This document shows positions 52,011 to 61,196 of a DNA stretch of 64,000 bases, piece by piece. The DNA is from Croceicoccus sediminis (GTDB lineage Bacteria > Pseudomonadota > Alphaproteobacteria > Sphingomonadales > Sphingomonadaceae), in contig NZ_SUNC01000004.1 in assembly GCF_007570835.1 (NCBI RefSeq), positions 331,573 to 395,572 on the forward strand. The letters are read 5' to 3'. The notes under the pieces were generated by a model, which was not told the origin of the DNA, made no database searches, and was given only the letters and a program-made list of their open reading frames with translations. The position numbers and the translations under genes are program-made. Position 1 is the first letter of the stretch. Each line of letters opens with the position of its first letter.

Positions 52011-53923
52011 CACGGGTGGTACCAGATCGGCGAACTGTAAGCGCGGTCCTGCACCGTGCGGGGGACCTCGGCGGGCATCTCTATGCCGAAATAGGCCATG
52101 TCGTAGGTGGTCCAGCGCGGGCGCGGAATTTCAAGCACGCGGACATAGTAGAACGCGGGCTGACTGGCATCGAAATCGGGATCGCGCCACCACTTGGCAA
52201 GCTCAGGATCACCGATGGCGTTGGTGTAGGTCGCCTTGGCAATGTCGACCGTGCTGCCCACCGGCGGAGCCTTGCCGTCCGGCCCGACCTTGCGGTTGTC
52301 CGAAAGGGCTACGTCATAAATCTTCTCATGCGTCCGCCCCTTCGCATCGAGCCAGCCTTTCACGACCTGCACCCTGTCCAGGTTCGCCCCGTCGGGATCG
52401 CGCACGGCATGGATCATGAAGGACGGCGGAGCGTCGTTCGTGGCACGCCCCAGGTCGCCACCCATCGGTACACCGCGGCGATAGCCCAGGCGGGCATAGT
52501 CGGGGCGGTCGATGTCGCCCTTGGCGAAATCATAGCCCCCGAAAAATCGCAGGCGGATGCGCGACCCGGTCGTGCCATAAGTCTCGCGCCGCATAAGCGC
52601 GTCGAAGATCGCCTCACGCGTGTTTTCGGGGGCCCAGACAGCGGCGAGACCCGATGCGGACAGTTCCCAGCTTTCCTGCAGAACGGCCGACATTTTCTCC
52701 CGCCAGCGGTGATCGGATGGCTCGGACTCCGGGAACTTTCCGAAAAAATTGTCCTCGTTCGTGGTCGACAGGCCGGTATGCTGATCCGTGCTGCCGATCA
52801 TGCCGAATTCGAAAGGATTTGCCCCCAGCTGGCGTTGGTGGCGCAGACCTTCTTTTAGCGCCGAACGCGCATATTCGTAAGGCAGCATGTCCCTGGTCTT
52901 CGGCTCGCTGAGCGTGATGTTGCCCTTGTCCCACGTTTCAAAGTCCGCGAACGCGTCACTCGGCGAAAGATCGGGATGCGTTTCGCCGTCTCCCTTGACC
53001 TGCGTAACCTCGTAGACCGGCTCCCACCGGCTGCGCTTGCGGGCATAGGCAGCGTTCAGAGGCTGTCCGCTGATCGTGACCGGCGCGAACATCCTGCCGT
53101 TCGAAACGTTGCCGTTGTGCGCGATGGCGAGCGTGCGAACGCCCGCCGCCTCGTATTTTTCCAGCGCGTTCCAAAGATCTTCGGGGTCGGCCGAGTCCTG
53201 CGCCGTGAATGGAAGAATCCGCTTGGCCTCGGCCCCGTCACCGCGGAAAAGCACGACACGGTGCAGATTGTCGCCGTTGATCATCGAGGTCCATTCGTAC
53301 CCGACGAGCGCGGTGAACTGGCCGGGACGGTTGTAACGGTCGGCATTGTCGGCCACCTCGCCCCAGACGCTGCGGTTCACGGCATCGGGGGTACGCAGCG
53401 CACGGTCGCTGGATTGAATGGCGTTGGCAAAGGCGACACCTACCTTCGCCCGTTCGTTGCGCTGAAGATAGCCGAGCCATTCGAGACCAAGGGGCCAACT
53501 CGTCAGTTCGTCATCTTCGGCCAGAAGACGCGGAAAGACCCCGAGATATTCGGCATGGTCGGTTATACCGATAAAATCGAGCGGGCGGCGCAGTTTGGCA
53601 GGGACCCCATTGTCGGCTCCGACCTCGTATCCCATGGCAAAGCGATAGGCTTCGTCCGGAGTAACGCTTCGCGTGCCGTTCAGAAATGCGTCCGGCGAAT
53701 AGCTGGTGTGAAGGTGCAAATCACCGAAATAGAGGTTGTTTTCCGCCGGTTTGCGCAGCGGCGGTGAATAGGCCATCCGCTTCGGTTGCACGTCCAGGCC
53801 TGCATCCGTGACGCTGTCAGCCTTGACCGGCGTCGCCTCACCTTCCGGCACCAGCAGTGCGAGTGCCGATGAGACGATCGCCGACACCCCGATGGCCAGC
53901 CACGGCCAGGCTCTCGTACGCAT
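52010..53923 (-). CDS. DUF3604 PHP-like metallohydrolase family protein
   Basis: 637 residues. An N-terminal signal or anchor (WPWLAIGVSAIVSSALALLV) places it outside the cytoplasm. The body is DUF3604, a PHP-like fold. Metal-ligand candidates are FGDLHLHTSYSPDA (HxH), IGITDHAEYLGVFP, the ALAIAHNGNVSNG-type His near the middle (LAIAHNGNVS), and MIGSTDQHTGLS. No substrate is established for the family; phosphoesterase activity is a guess from the PHP fold. It is the first gene of the operon, with PpiC, HupE/UreJ and receptor genes following, and a TetR gene divergent across 143 bp. Confidence 0.87.
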   Translation of the reverse strand: MRTRAWPWLAIGVSAIVSSALALLVPEGEATPVKADSVTDAGLDVQPKRMAYSPPLRKPAENNLYFGDLHLHTSYSPDAFLNGTRSVTPDEAYRFAMGYEVGADNGVPAKLRRPLDFIGITDHAEYLGVFPRLLAEDDELTSWPLGLEWLGYLQRNERAKVGVAFANAIQSSDRALRTPDAVNRSVWGEVADNADRYNRPGQFTALVGYEWTSMINGDNLHRVVLFRGDGAEAKRILPFTAQDSADPEDLWNALEKYEAAGVRTLAIAHNGNVSNGRMFAPVTISGQPLNAAYARKRSRWEPVYEVTQVKGDGETHPDLSPSDAFADFETWDKGNITLSEPKTRDMLPYEYARSALKEGLRHQRQLGANPFEFGMIGSTDQHTGLSTTNEDNFFGKFPESEPSDHRWREKMSAVLQESWELSASGLAAVWAPENTREAIFDALMRRETYGTTGSRIRLRFFGGYDFAKGDIDRPDYARLGYRRGVPMGGDLGRATNDAPPSFMIHAVRDPDGANLDRVQVVKGWLDAKGRTHEKIYDVALSDNRKVGPDGKAPPVGSTVDIAKATYTNAIGDPELAKWWRDPDFDASQPAFYYVRVLEIPRPRWTTYDMAYFGIEMPAEVPRTVQDRAYSSPIWYHP

Positions 53924-53939
53924 ACCTCTCTCCGCTTTT

Positions 53940-53959
53940 TCGATTTTTAAAACAGTCGA
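53940..53959. promoter_or_regulatory. Putative TetR operator upstream of DUF3604 operon
   Basis: A 20-bp element with TCGA at both ends and a central TTTTAAAA palindrome (53945-53952), 17-36 bp upstream of the DUF3604 start. It lies in the 143-bp gap to the divergent TetR gene. The TTTTAAAAC core recurs before the receptor gene at 54788-57253. Confidence 0.45.
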
Positions 53960-54066
53960 ATTAGAAACGGTAAAGCCTGATCGGTCAAGCAGCCCTGCGC
54001 CGAACTATGACAACGGTCAGGTCTCCCTACTTTCATTGAATTTGCGCGCGGGCTAGAAGCCCCGAC

Positions 54067-54729
54067 ATGGCGACAACGACGACCGGGACGAGCGGAGAAA
54101 ACGGACGCAGTGCGCGGTCGCGCCTCAAGATGATGCGCGTCGCCGAAGAACTCTTCGCGCGCGATGGGATCAACGAAGTTTCTCTTCGCACCATCGCAGC
54201 GGCGGCGGGGCAGTTGAACGTGGCGGCGGTACAGTACCATTTCGGCGGACGAGACGGTCTGCTGCGCGCGATTTTCGAGTATCGCGTCCGTGAGATGGAA
54301 GTGACCAGGAAGGCGAAGCTGGAATGTCTAGGCGCGCTTCGATCCATTTCCGATCGCGACTTGCTGGGTCTCGTATACGAACCGTACCTCGACCTTACGA
54401 ACGAGGATGGCGATCACTGTTATGCGCGTCTGCTGCTGACTTACCTGACACGTTTCGGGCGCCACGCGGTTCCGCATCCGGCCGAAGACGAGACTTCGGA
54501 AGAATTGGTGATCCCGCGCATTCTTGCCGAATTGCGCCGCCGACTTGACCAGCATGAAGCCGGAAAAGCGGACGCGCGCACCCTGATGATGACCACCGGC
54601 TTTCTGTCCTTGTTGTGCGAACATGACGTCCGCCGGGACGCCGGGATGGACGTCGACGACGTGCGCGAGTTGGCAAGTTGGTCACTTGACTTGATGGCGG
54701 CGGCTTTTTCCCTTCACGGCAAACAATAA
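54067..54729 (+). CDS. TetR-family transcriptional regulator
   Basis: 220 residues. The helix-turn-helix is AEELFARDGINEVSLRTIAAAAGQLNVAAVQYHFGGRDGLLRAIFEY, with the TetR QYHFG signature. The C-terminal domain is all-helical with YARLLLTYLTRFGRHAVP and is not assigned to a ligand class. It is divergent from the DUF3604 operon and convergent with a TonB-dependent receptor gene, and both neighbours carry a TTTTAAAA palindrome near their promoters. It is therefore the likely local regulator of both. The ATG at 54067 is the first methionine in frame. Confidence 0.9.
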   Translation: MATTTTGTSGENGRSARSRLKMMRVAEELFARDGINEVSLRTIAAAAGQLNVAAVQYHFGGRDGLLRAIFEYRVREMEVTRKAKLECLGALRSISDRDLLGLVYEPYLDLTNEDGDHCYARLLLTYLTRFGRHAVPHPAEDETSEELVIPRILAELRRRLDQHEAGKADARTLMMTTGFLSLLCEHDVRRDAGMDVDDVRELASWSLDLMAAAFSLHGKQ

Positions 54730-54732
54730 AAA

Positions 54733-54762
54733 GCCGGGACAGCTGGTTAAAGCTGCCCCGGC
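54733..54762 (-). terminator. Terminator of the 54.8-57.3 kb receptor gene
   Basis: On the minus strand, stem GCCGGGGCAGCT / AGCTGTCCCGGC (12 bp, one G-U pair) with loop TTAACC is followed by TTTTTATT. It lies 25 bp beyond the receptor stop; the T-tract reaches the TetR stop codon region. Confidence 0.85.
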
Positions 54763-54787
54763 AGGTATGGCGCTTGATCGGGAGAGA

Positions 54788-57253
54788 TCAGAAGCGCTTT
54801 GTCAATTCGATCTGGACGGTCCGCGGCAGGCTGCCAAAACCGAGCTGGTCGGCCTTCGTCCCGACTGCCGTCCCGGTGCCGGCTCCGGTGAATGGCCCGT
54901 CGACAACACCCGTGACGTAAAACTGGTTGGTCAGGTTCTTGCCGATCAGCGCGATCTTCCAGTTGTCGTCGGCCGCACCGAAACGCAAACCGGCATCAAG
55001 AGTGACATAACTGTCCTGAACTGAAAGCGGATTGCCGAAACCCGACGCGAGATAGCTGTCCGAATAACGGGCATCGATGCTGAGGCCTGCGCGGTAATTC
55101 GTGCCGATGTCGCGTTCGTAGGTCACGCCCAGGTTGCCGGTCCAATCCGGGGAAACCGAAAGCGGAGCGCCGGTCAGGTCCTGTCGCGCAGCGATCGGGC
55201 TGATCTGGATACAGCCTTCGCCCGTGGTCTGGCCTGCATAGCAGGGCGCACCTTCGAAGTCGGTGTATTCCGCCTCGGTGTAATTGATCGAGCCGTAAAC
55301 ATTCAGCCCCTCGACCGCATATGGCGCGAATTCGAACTCCAGCTCGACACCACGCGAACGCGAATCTGCCGTCAGGGTCTGAAACGCAAAGATCGGCGAG
55401 TTGAAGAAGTCGACCTGCAAATCGCTGTAGTCGTATGTGAATGCCGTCAGGTTCAGGCGCAGCTGGTTGTCGAGGATCGTCGATTTTATGCCGACTTCGA
55501 AACCTTCCGCTGTTTCCGGCTCGAACGTCAGGTCTCCCAGCGGATCGGACGAAAACCGCGAGTTGATGCCGCCGTTCGAAAAGCCGCCCGACTTGTAGGC
55601 AGTCTTGTAGGCCCCGTAGACCAGAACGTCGTCAGCCGCCTGCCATGTCAGCGTCGCTTCGGGCGAGATGTCGGTAAAATGTTGATTGGCCGTCACATAT
55701 CCCAGTGGATCGCTACCGATGCGGAAGACACCGGCAAGTCCGGGATTGACGTAGGGCTGTACGAAGTAGCTGTCCTTCGTTTCATCGGTATAGCGTGCAC
55801 CGCCGGCCAGTTCGAGATCGGGCGTGATCTCGTAAGTCAGCTGACCGAACACGGCAAAGGTTTCACCCTTCGTCTGGCTGAACTTCTGGTTTCCGAGGAA
55901 CTCCAGCCCAGCAGGCGCGGCGCTGTTGTAAAGGTTTGCCTGAGCGGCCTGCTGGTTAAAGTCGCGCGTCGTATTCTGGTAAAGGCCGCCGATCATGAAA
56001 TTCAGCGGGCCATCGAAGGTCGAAAGGAAGCGCAATTCTTCGGACCATGCTTCCCAGCTTGAATTTTCTGTCGCCCAAACGCTGGTCGGGGTCGACTGGA
56101 AATCGCAGGCACAGGTCCACTTGTTGTTGACCCACTGGTAGTTGGTGACAGACGTGATCTGCAGGAAGTCCGTCTCGTAAACCGTGTTCAGCGTGGACGA
56201 AGCCGACTCGTACCGGTTGTAGAGCGCACCATCATCGCGCGACCACGGAATGTTGCCGGCAAGCGCATCGGGCAGATTGTTCTGGAAGGTCACGAAATCG
56301 GTACGGCACGGCTGGCCCGTCTGCTGCGAAAGGCCGTCGCCGCGACCGCAGGCATAGGCGACGTAGTTCCACGACGAATTGTTGACCGTATTCCAGTCGT
56401 AGTTGCCCTTCAAAGTCAGCGTGAGATTGTCGGTGGCCTCCCACTTGAGCGTAGCGCGGGCCAGCACTTCTTCCTCGCCGGGCTCGTTCCGGGCGGCAGG
56501 CTGCGCAGTCGATGTTATCGGGTTGCCGTCACCGCCTGCCAGCAGGTCGGTGATATCGCGGGTGGTGTATTCGAACGGCTCTGCCAGGTTGGTGTAGTAA
56601 CCGTCGTCCATCTTCGAATAGCGGGCGGCAAGGCGGAAACCAAGACGATCCCCCAGCGGCACCGAACCCACGGCTTCGAGCTTGTATTGCTCGGCCACGA
56701 ATTCATACCCTGCCTTGACCATGAATTCCGGATCGGGTCCGGGATCCTTGGTCGTGATCGAGATGACACCGGCGGTCGCGTTCTTGCCGAAGAACAGCGC
56801 CTGCGGCCCCTTCAGGACTTCGACGCGGGCAAGGTCGAAAAAGCCTTCGTTGATGACGCGGCCCTGGCCATAATAGGCGCCGTCAACGACCACCGCGACA
56901 GATTGTTCGATCCCGATCGAGGTCGATGAGGAACCGATACCGCGCAGGGTCAGCTGTGCGCCCGAACCGTTGGATGCGCGGCCCACATTGAACTGCGGCG
57001 CAATCGCGGCGATCTTTTCGACACTGGTGATGTCGCGGTTTTCGATCAGTTCTTCGGAAAGCGCAGTCACGGCGACCGGCACGTCCTGGACGCTTTCCTC
57101 CCGCTTACGCGCAGTGACGACGATTTCCGAAAGTCCGCCCGAAGAGGGCCGGACCGCGGCCACCCCCTCACCATCCTGCGACCAGGCCGGCTGCGCCGAC
57201 AACGCTCCGCACGCTACGCCAATCAAGAGAATCGGCCTCAACCGAACAACCAT
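54788..57253 (-). CDS. TonB-dependent receptor
   Basis: 821 residues. The signal peptide ends at QPAWSQD. The TonB box is SEIVVTARKREESVQDVPVAVTALS, the commonest sphingomonad form. The plug has ENRDITSVEKIAAIAPQFNVGRASNGSGAQLTLRGIGSS and VEVLKGPQALFFGKNATAGVISITTK. The barrel ends RTVQIELTKRF. Receptors of this class often serve aromatic or complex organic substrates, but no degradative gene is adjacent. A strong terminator follows, and a TTTTAAAA palindrome lies 56 bp upstream of the start, so control by the neighbouring TetR protein is plausible. Confidence 0.9.
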   Translation of the reverse strand: MVVRLRPILLIGVACGALSAQPAWSQDGEGVAAVRPSSGGLSEIVVTARKREESVQDVPVAVTALSEELIENRDITSVEKIAAIAPQFNVGRASNGSGAQLTLRGIGSSSTSIGIEQSVAVVVDGAYYGQGRVINEGFFDLARVEVLKGPQALFFGKNATAGVISITTKDPGPDPEFMVKAGYEFVAEQYKLEAVGSVPLGDRLGFRLAARYSKMDDGYYTNLAEPFEYTTRDITDLLAGGDGNPITSTAQPAARNEPGEEEVLARATLKWEATDNLTLTLKGNYDWNTVNNSSWNYVAYACGRGDGLSQQTGQPCRTDFVTFQNNLPDALAGNIPWSRDDGALYNRYESASSTLNTVYETDFLQITSVTNYQWVNNKWTCACDFQSTPTSVWATENSSWEAWSEELRFLSTFDGPLNFMIGGLYQNTTRDFNQQAAQANLYNSAAPAGLEFLGNQKFSQTKGETFAVFGQLTYEITPDLELAGGARYTDETKDSYFVQPYVNPGLAGVFRIGSDPLGYVTANQHFTDISPEATLTWQAADDVLVYGAYKTAYKSGGFSNGGINSRFSSDPLGDLTFEPETAEGFEVGIKSTILDNQLRLNLTAFTYDYSDLQVDFFNSPIFAFQTLTADSRSRGVELEFEFAPYAVEGLNVYGSINYTEAEYTDFEGAPCYAGQTTGEGCIQISPIAARQDLTGAPLSVSPDWTGNLGVTYERDIGTNYRAGLSIDARYSDSYLASGFGNPLSVQDSYVTLDAGLRFGAADDNWKIALIGKNLTNQFYVTGVVDGPFTGAGTGTAVGTKADQLGFGSLPRTVQIELTKRF

Positions 57254-57725
57254 TCCACTCTCCCCGTCATAGCGGGAGATGTGTCGCCCGCCTTGTTTAA
57301 TCTGAGTGTTTTAAAACGTACATGAATGTCCGCCAGCTAGCTTTAAGGGGAGGGTCGTTTCCGCGCTTTAGGGACCGCTGACTCACGAAACGCCCTTGCA
57401 AAAAGGTGGGGGTGTCGGCGCCTTGGAAGACGACGCTCCCTGCTCCGCAGTAGAACTCTCAAAGTCTCAGTTTGGGGAAAACTGGGCCGGAAGCAGACTG
57501 GCTGCATTGGATGCAATGGACGACACATGGGGCCTCCGCAAAAGGCCCCCTCCCCCGTAGAGGCGCCGATACCGCCGACGATCATCGTTCCATGCGGTCC
57601 GCAGTCTCCAGCCAGAGGCATCTTCAGCGCCGATCCGCACAGGCACGAATGATCGACCGAAAAATGTTGCCTGCGATTACAGAGTATCTTTAAGGCCAGA
57701 ATCTTATTCATGAGGTTCCAGCATC
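57254..57725. other. Intergenic region with divergent promoters
   Basis: 472 bp between the divergent receptor and histidine-kinase genes. It holds GTTTTAAAAC at 57308-57317 and a hairpin GGGGCCT/AGGCCCC with loop CCGCAAA at 57529-57549. Open frames here (57343-57711 minus, 57472-57693 plus) lack ribosome-binding sites and recognisable content, so I see no gene. Confidence 0.6.
57308..57317. promoter_or_regulatory. GTTTTAAAAC palindrome upstream of receptor gene
   Basis: A perfect 10-bp palindrome 55-64 bp upstream of the receptor start at 57253. It shares nine bases (TTTTAAAAC) with the element before the DUF3604 operon. Both are rare AT-only cores in this GC-rich sequence. Confidence 0.4.
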
Positions 57726-60700
57726 TTGCGAAACGCGAAACCGAAGCAAGGCTTCCGTGATTCTCTCAGCAGCAGGTCGGTTATCGGCCTACTGGTCGGC
57801 GTCGGCTTCTTCCTCCTGTCGGCGTACGCTGCGTACATCAATATCGTCAGCATGCGGGAAAACGAGGCGCGGATTCGCAATACGCATGAGGTCCTGACGA
57901 CACTCGATGGCCTGATGATCGCGTTGCTCGATGCCGAGACTGGGCAGCGTGGCTTCGTCATTACCGGCGAAGATCAATATCTCGAACCCTATCAGCAAGG
58001 TGTCGCCAAGGCGCGCGCAAGCTTGACCTTGCTCGAAACGCTGACGCAGGACGACGAGGTCCAGCGCAAAACCCTGCCTTCATTGCAAACCGCAGTCGAA
58101 ACCAAGCTCCGCTTTGCCGACAACGCTATCCGTACGCGGCGCGAGGATGGGATGGCATTGGCGGTCCAGATGACCGACAGCGATCGCGGCAAGATGGCCA
58201 TGGACGCTATCCGCCAGCAAATGGACCTGATGTTCCGCGACGAGGCGGCAGAGCGCGAGCAGCGCGTCGCCGAACTGGCTGCGGCTTCCCGTGCCGCCAT
58301 CATCAGCGCCGTGGTCACCAGTCTCATCGGGATCGCCCTGACGATCGCGATTTTCATCCTCATGGGGCGAAGCAATCGCACCCGCGAGCGGCGGCAGTGG
58401 CTCCAGACCGCGCAGCTGGAATTGAGCGAGGCCATGCGGGGCGAGCAGACAGTGCCCGAAGTGGGCGCCGCCGTGCTTTCGTTCCTTGCCGAAAGAAGCG
58501 GTGCCAGTGCCGGGGCTCTGTTCAAGGGCGAGCATGGCATTTTCAACCGCGCCGCGTTGCTGGGCGTTTCGGACAGCGCTTCCGTGCCGGAAAAATTCGC
58601 TCTGGACGAAGGTCTGCTCGGCAAAGTGGCGACCGATGCGCGGGCCACCGTCCTGGCAGACATTCCCGCCGGCTATCTCAAGATAGGTTCGGCAATGGGG
58701 AGCGACGCCCCGCGCCATCTCGTGGTGGCGCCCATGTTCAACGAAGGCGCCGTGAATTCGGTTATCGAACTCGGCTTTTTCGACAAGGTCGACGAACGGA
58801 CGCTCGAACTTCTCGATACCGTCTCCGGATCGATCGGCGTCGCGCTCCGCTCCGCGCGTTTTCGCGAGCGGTTGCAGGAAGCGCTGGAGGAAACCCAGCG
58901 GCAGGCGGGCGAATTGCAGGCGCAGAGCGAGGAACTGCGGGTTTCCAACGAAGAGCTCGAAGAACAGGGCAATGCGCTGAAGGAATCCCAGGCCCGCCTC
59001 GAACTTCAGCAAGTCGAACTGGAGCAGACCAACAGCCAGCTCGAAGAGCAGGCGCAGACGCTCGAAGGACAGCGCGACGAGTTGAAGCGGGCGGCGGCCT
59101 CTCTCGAACTGAAGGCGCGCGAACTGCAACAGGCGAGCCAGTACAAGTCGGACTTCCTGGCGAACATGAGCCACGAATTGCGCACGCCGCTCAATTCGCT
59201 GCTCATCCTGTCCAAGCTTCTCGGCGATAACGCCGATGGCAACCTGACGGCCGAGCAGATCAAGTTCGCCCGTACCATCGAATCCTCCGGCAACGACCTC
59301 CTGACCCTTATCAATGATATCCTCGACCTGTCGAAGATCGAGGCGGGCCACGTGGAAATCGAGGCCGCCCCGGTTTCGACCGAACGGCTGGCATCCGATC
59401 TGCGCAAGGTGTTCGAGCCTTTGGCCCAGCAGCGCGGTCTGGAGCTTTGCATGACCGTGCAGACTGACGCGCCGCTATCGATCGAAACCGACCGGCAGCG
59501 GCTGGAACAGGTGCTGAAAAACCTGCTTTCCAACGCGATCAAGTTCACCGAGCAGGGCAGCGTCGCCCTCACCATCTCGCAGGGCGCGAAGGACACCGTG
59601 GATTTCACCGTGGCCGACACCGGCATCGGCATCGACGAAACGCATCGCGAGGCAATCTTCGAAGCCTTCCGCCAGGCGGACGGCACCATCAGCCGCAAAT
59701 TTGGCGGCACGGGGCTTGGGCTGTCGATTTCGCGCGAGCTGGTGCGTCTGCTGGGCGGCACCATGCGACTGGACAGCGAGATGGGCAAAGGCAGCACCTT
59801 CGTGGTGACAGTGCCGGCAACCTACGATCCCGCGATGGTTGCGCCGCGGCAACTTGCGACTGCCAGCGAGGCACCGACCCAGGCCGCGCCAACGCCCCCG
59901 CCCGCACCGGCCCCGCGCGCACCTGCCCCGCGCGCAGAGGCCAGATCGAAGCCAGCCCAGGCAGGCTTGAGCATCGTGGAAGACGACCGTCAGGCGCTGA
60001 ACGAAGACAAGCGGCTGCTGCTGGTCATCGAAGACGACACCACTTTTGCCGGCATCGTGCGCGACCTTTCGCGCGAGTTGGGGTTCCAGTGCATCGTTGC
60101 CGGAACCGCGCAGGACGCGATCGACCTCGCCCGCGAATACAGGCCCAGCGCAATCGTGCTCGATATCGGCTTGCCGGACCAGTCGGGCCTTACCGTGCTC
60201 GACCTGCTCAAGCACGAGGCAGAGACGCGGCATATTCCTGTCCACGTGATATCCGGTTCGGATCAAAGTCAGACCGCGATGGCGCTCGGCGCGATCGGCT
60301 TTCTGGAAAAGCCCGCCCCGCGCGATCGCCTCGCCGAAGTGCTCGAAGGTTTGCAGGAGAAGCTGGCTTCGCGCATGCGGCGCGTGCTGATCGTCGAGGA
60401 CGACGAGGTCCAGCGCGAGGCGGTTGGCCAGCTCCTGGGATCCCAGGACGTCGAGACCGTTGGTGTCGGCACCGCTGCCGAATGCCTCGAGGAGCTGCGC
60501 AGCGGGCAATACGACTGCATGGTTCTCGACCTTGCACTGCCCGATGCATCGGGCTTCTCGCTGCTCGAGACGCTGAGCGAGGAGAAGGGTGGCCCCTTCC
60601 CGCCGGTCATCGTCTATACGGGCCGCGATTTGTCGAGCGAGGAAGAGCAGCGCCTGCGCCGTTATTCAAGTTCGATCATCATCAAGGGGGCCAAGTCTCC

Positions 60701-61196
60701 CGAGCGACTGCTGGACGAAGTCTCGCTGTTCCTGCACCGCGTCGTGTCGGATCTGCCGCCCGAACAGCGACAGATGATTGAGAAGGCCCGCCACCGCGAT
60801 GCCGCGCTCGAAGGCAGGCGCATCCTCATCGTCGAGGACGACGTGCGCAACGTCTACTCGCTCACCAGCGTGCTTGAGCCGCGCGGCGCGTTGACGCGGA
60901 TCGCGCGCAACGGTCAGGAAGCGCTCGACGCGCTCGCCGAAGCGGTCGACGACCCGGCGAAGGCCATCGATCTCGTGCTGATGGACGTGATGATGCCGGT
61001 TATGGACGGCCTTACCGCCGCCCGCGCGATCCGGGCCGATCCGCACTGGAAAAAGCTGCCGATCGTGATGCTCACGGCCAAGGCGATGCCCGACGATCAG
61101 CAGAAGTGCATCGATGCCGGTGCCAACGATTACATGGCCAAGCCGATCGATGTGGACAAACTGCTGTCGCTGGTGCGCGTATGGATGCCGCGGTGA
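57726..61196 (+). CDS. Hybrid histidine kinase: CHASE3-GAF-HisKA-HATPase-REC-REC-REC
   Basis: 1156 residues. Helix about 18-40 and helix about 192-214 flank a CHASE3-type sensor domain (ALLDAETGQRGFVITGEDQYLEPY). A GAF domain (about 235-375) and a long coiled coil (380-475) follow. HisKA has His483 in FLANMSHELRTPLNSLL; the ATPase has NLLSNAIKF and FGGTGLGLSISRELV. A Pro/Ala linker leads to three receivers: REC1 (LDIGLPDQSG), REC2 (LDLALPDASG) and REC3 (LVLMDVMMPVMDG), each with its acidic pair. The only start before the first helix is TTG at 57726 with GAGG upstream. It overlaps cheR by 16 bp. Signal and output are unknown. Confidence 0.92.
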   Translation: MRNAKPKQGFRDSLSSRSVIGLLVGVGFFLLSAYAAYINIVSMRENEARIRNTHEVLTTLDGLMIALLDAETGQRGFVITGEDQYLEPYQQGVAKARASLTLLETLTQDDEVQRKTLPSLQTAVETKLRFADNAIRTRREDGMALAVQMTDSDRGKMAMDAIRQQMDLMFRDEAAEREQRVAELAAASRAAIISAVVTSLIGIALTIAIFILMGRSNRTRERRQWLQTAQLELSEAMRGEQTVPEVGAAVLSFLAERSGASAGALFKGEHGIFNRAALLGVSDSASVPEKFALDEGLLGKVATDARATVLADIPAGYLKIGSAMGSDAPRHLVVAPMFNEGAVNSVIELGFFDKVDERTLELLDTVSGSIGVALRSARFRERLQEALEETQRQAGELQAQSEELRVSNEELEEQGNALKESQARLELQQVELEQTNSQLEEQAQTLEGQRDELKRAAASLELKARELQQASQYKSDFLANMSHELRTPLNSLLILSKLLGDNADGNLTAEQIKFARTIESSGNDLLTLINDILDLSKIEAGHVEIEAAPVSTERLASDLRKVFEPLAQQRGLELCMTVQTDAPLSIETDRQRLEQVLKNLLSNAIKFTEQGSVALTISQGAKDTVDFTVADTGIGIDETHREAIFEAFRQADGTISRKFGGTGLGLSISRELVRLLGGTMRLDSEMGKGSTFVVTVPATYDPAMVAPRQLATASEAPTQAAPTPPPAPAPRAPAPRAEARSKPAQAGLSIVEDDRQALNEDKRLLLVIEDDTTFAGIVRDLSRELGFQCIVAGTAQDAIDLAREYRPSAIVLDIGLPDQSGLTVLDLLKHEAETRHIPVHVISGSDQSQTAMALGAIGFLEKPAPRDRLAEVLEGLQEKLASRMRRVLIVEDDEVQREAVGQLLGSQDVETVGVGTAAECLEELRSGQYDCMVLDLALPDASGFSLLETLSEEKGGPFPPVIVYTGRDLSSEEEQRLRRYSSSIIIKGAKSPERLLDEVSLFLHRVVSDLPPEQRQMIEKARHRDAALEGRRILIVEDDVRNVYSLTSVLEPRGALTRIARNGQEALDALAEAVDDPAKAIDLVLMDVMMPVMDGLTAARAIRADPHWKKLPIVMLTAKAMPDDQQKCIDAGANDYMAKPIDVDKLLSLVRVWMPR

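Noticed and set aside
57343..57711. Small frames in the 472-bp gap before the hybrid kinase
   Set aside because: No ribosome-binding site, Arg/Pro-rich product and no plausible start context on either strand.
59870..59960. Pro/Ala repeat stretch in the hybrid kinase as a DNA repeat array
   Set aside because: It is a low-complexity protein linker between the ATPase and first receiver, without regular DNA repeat units.
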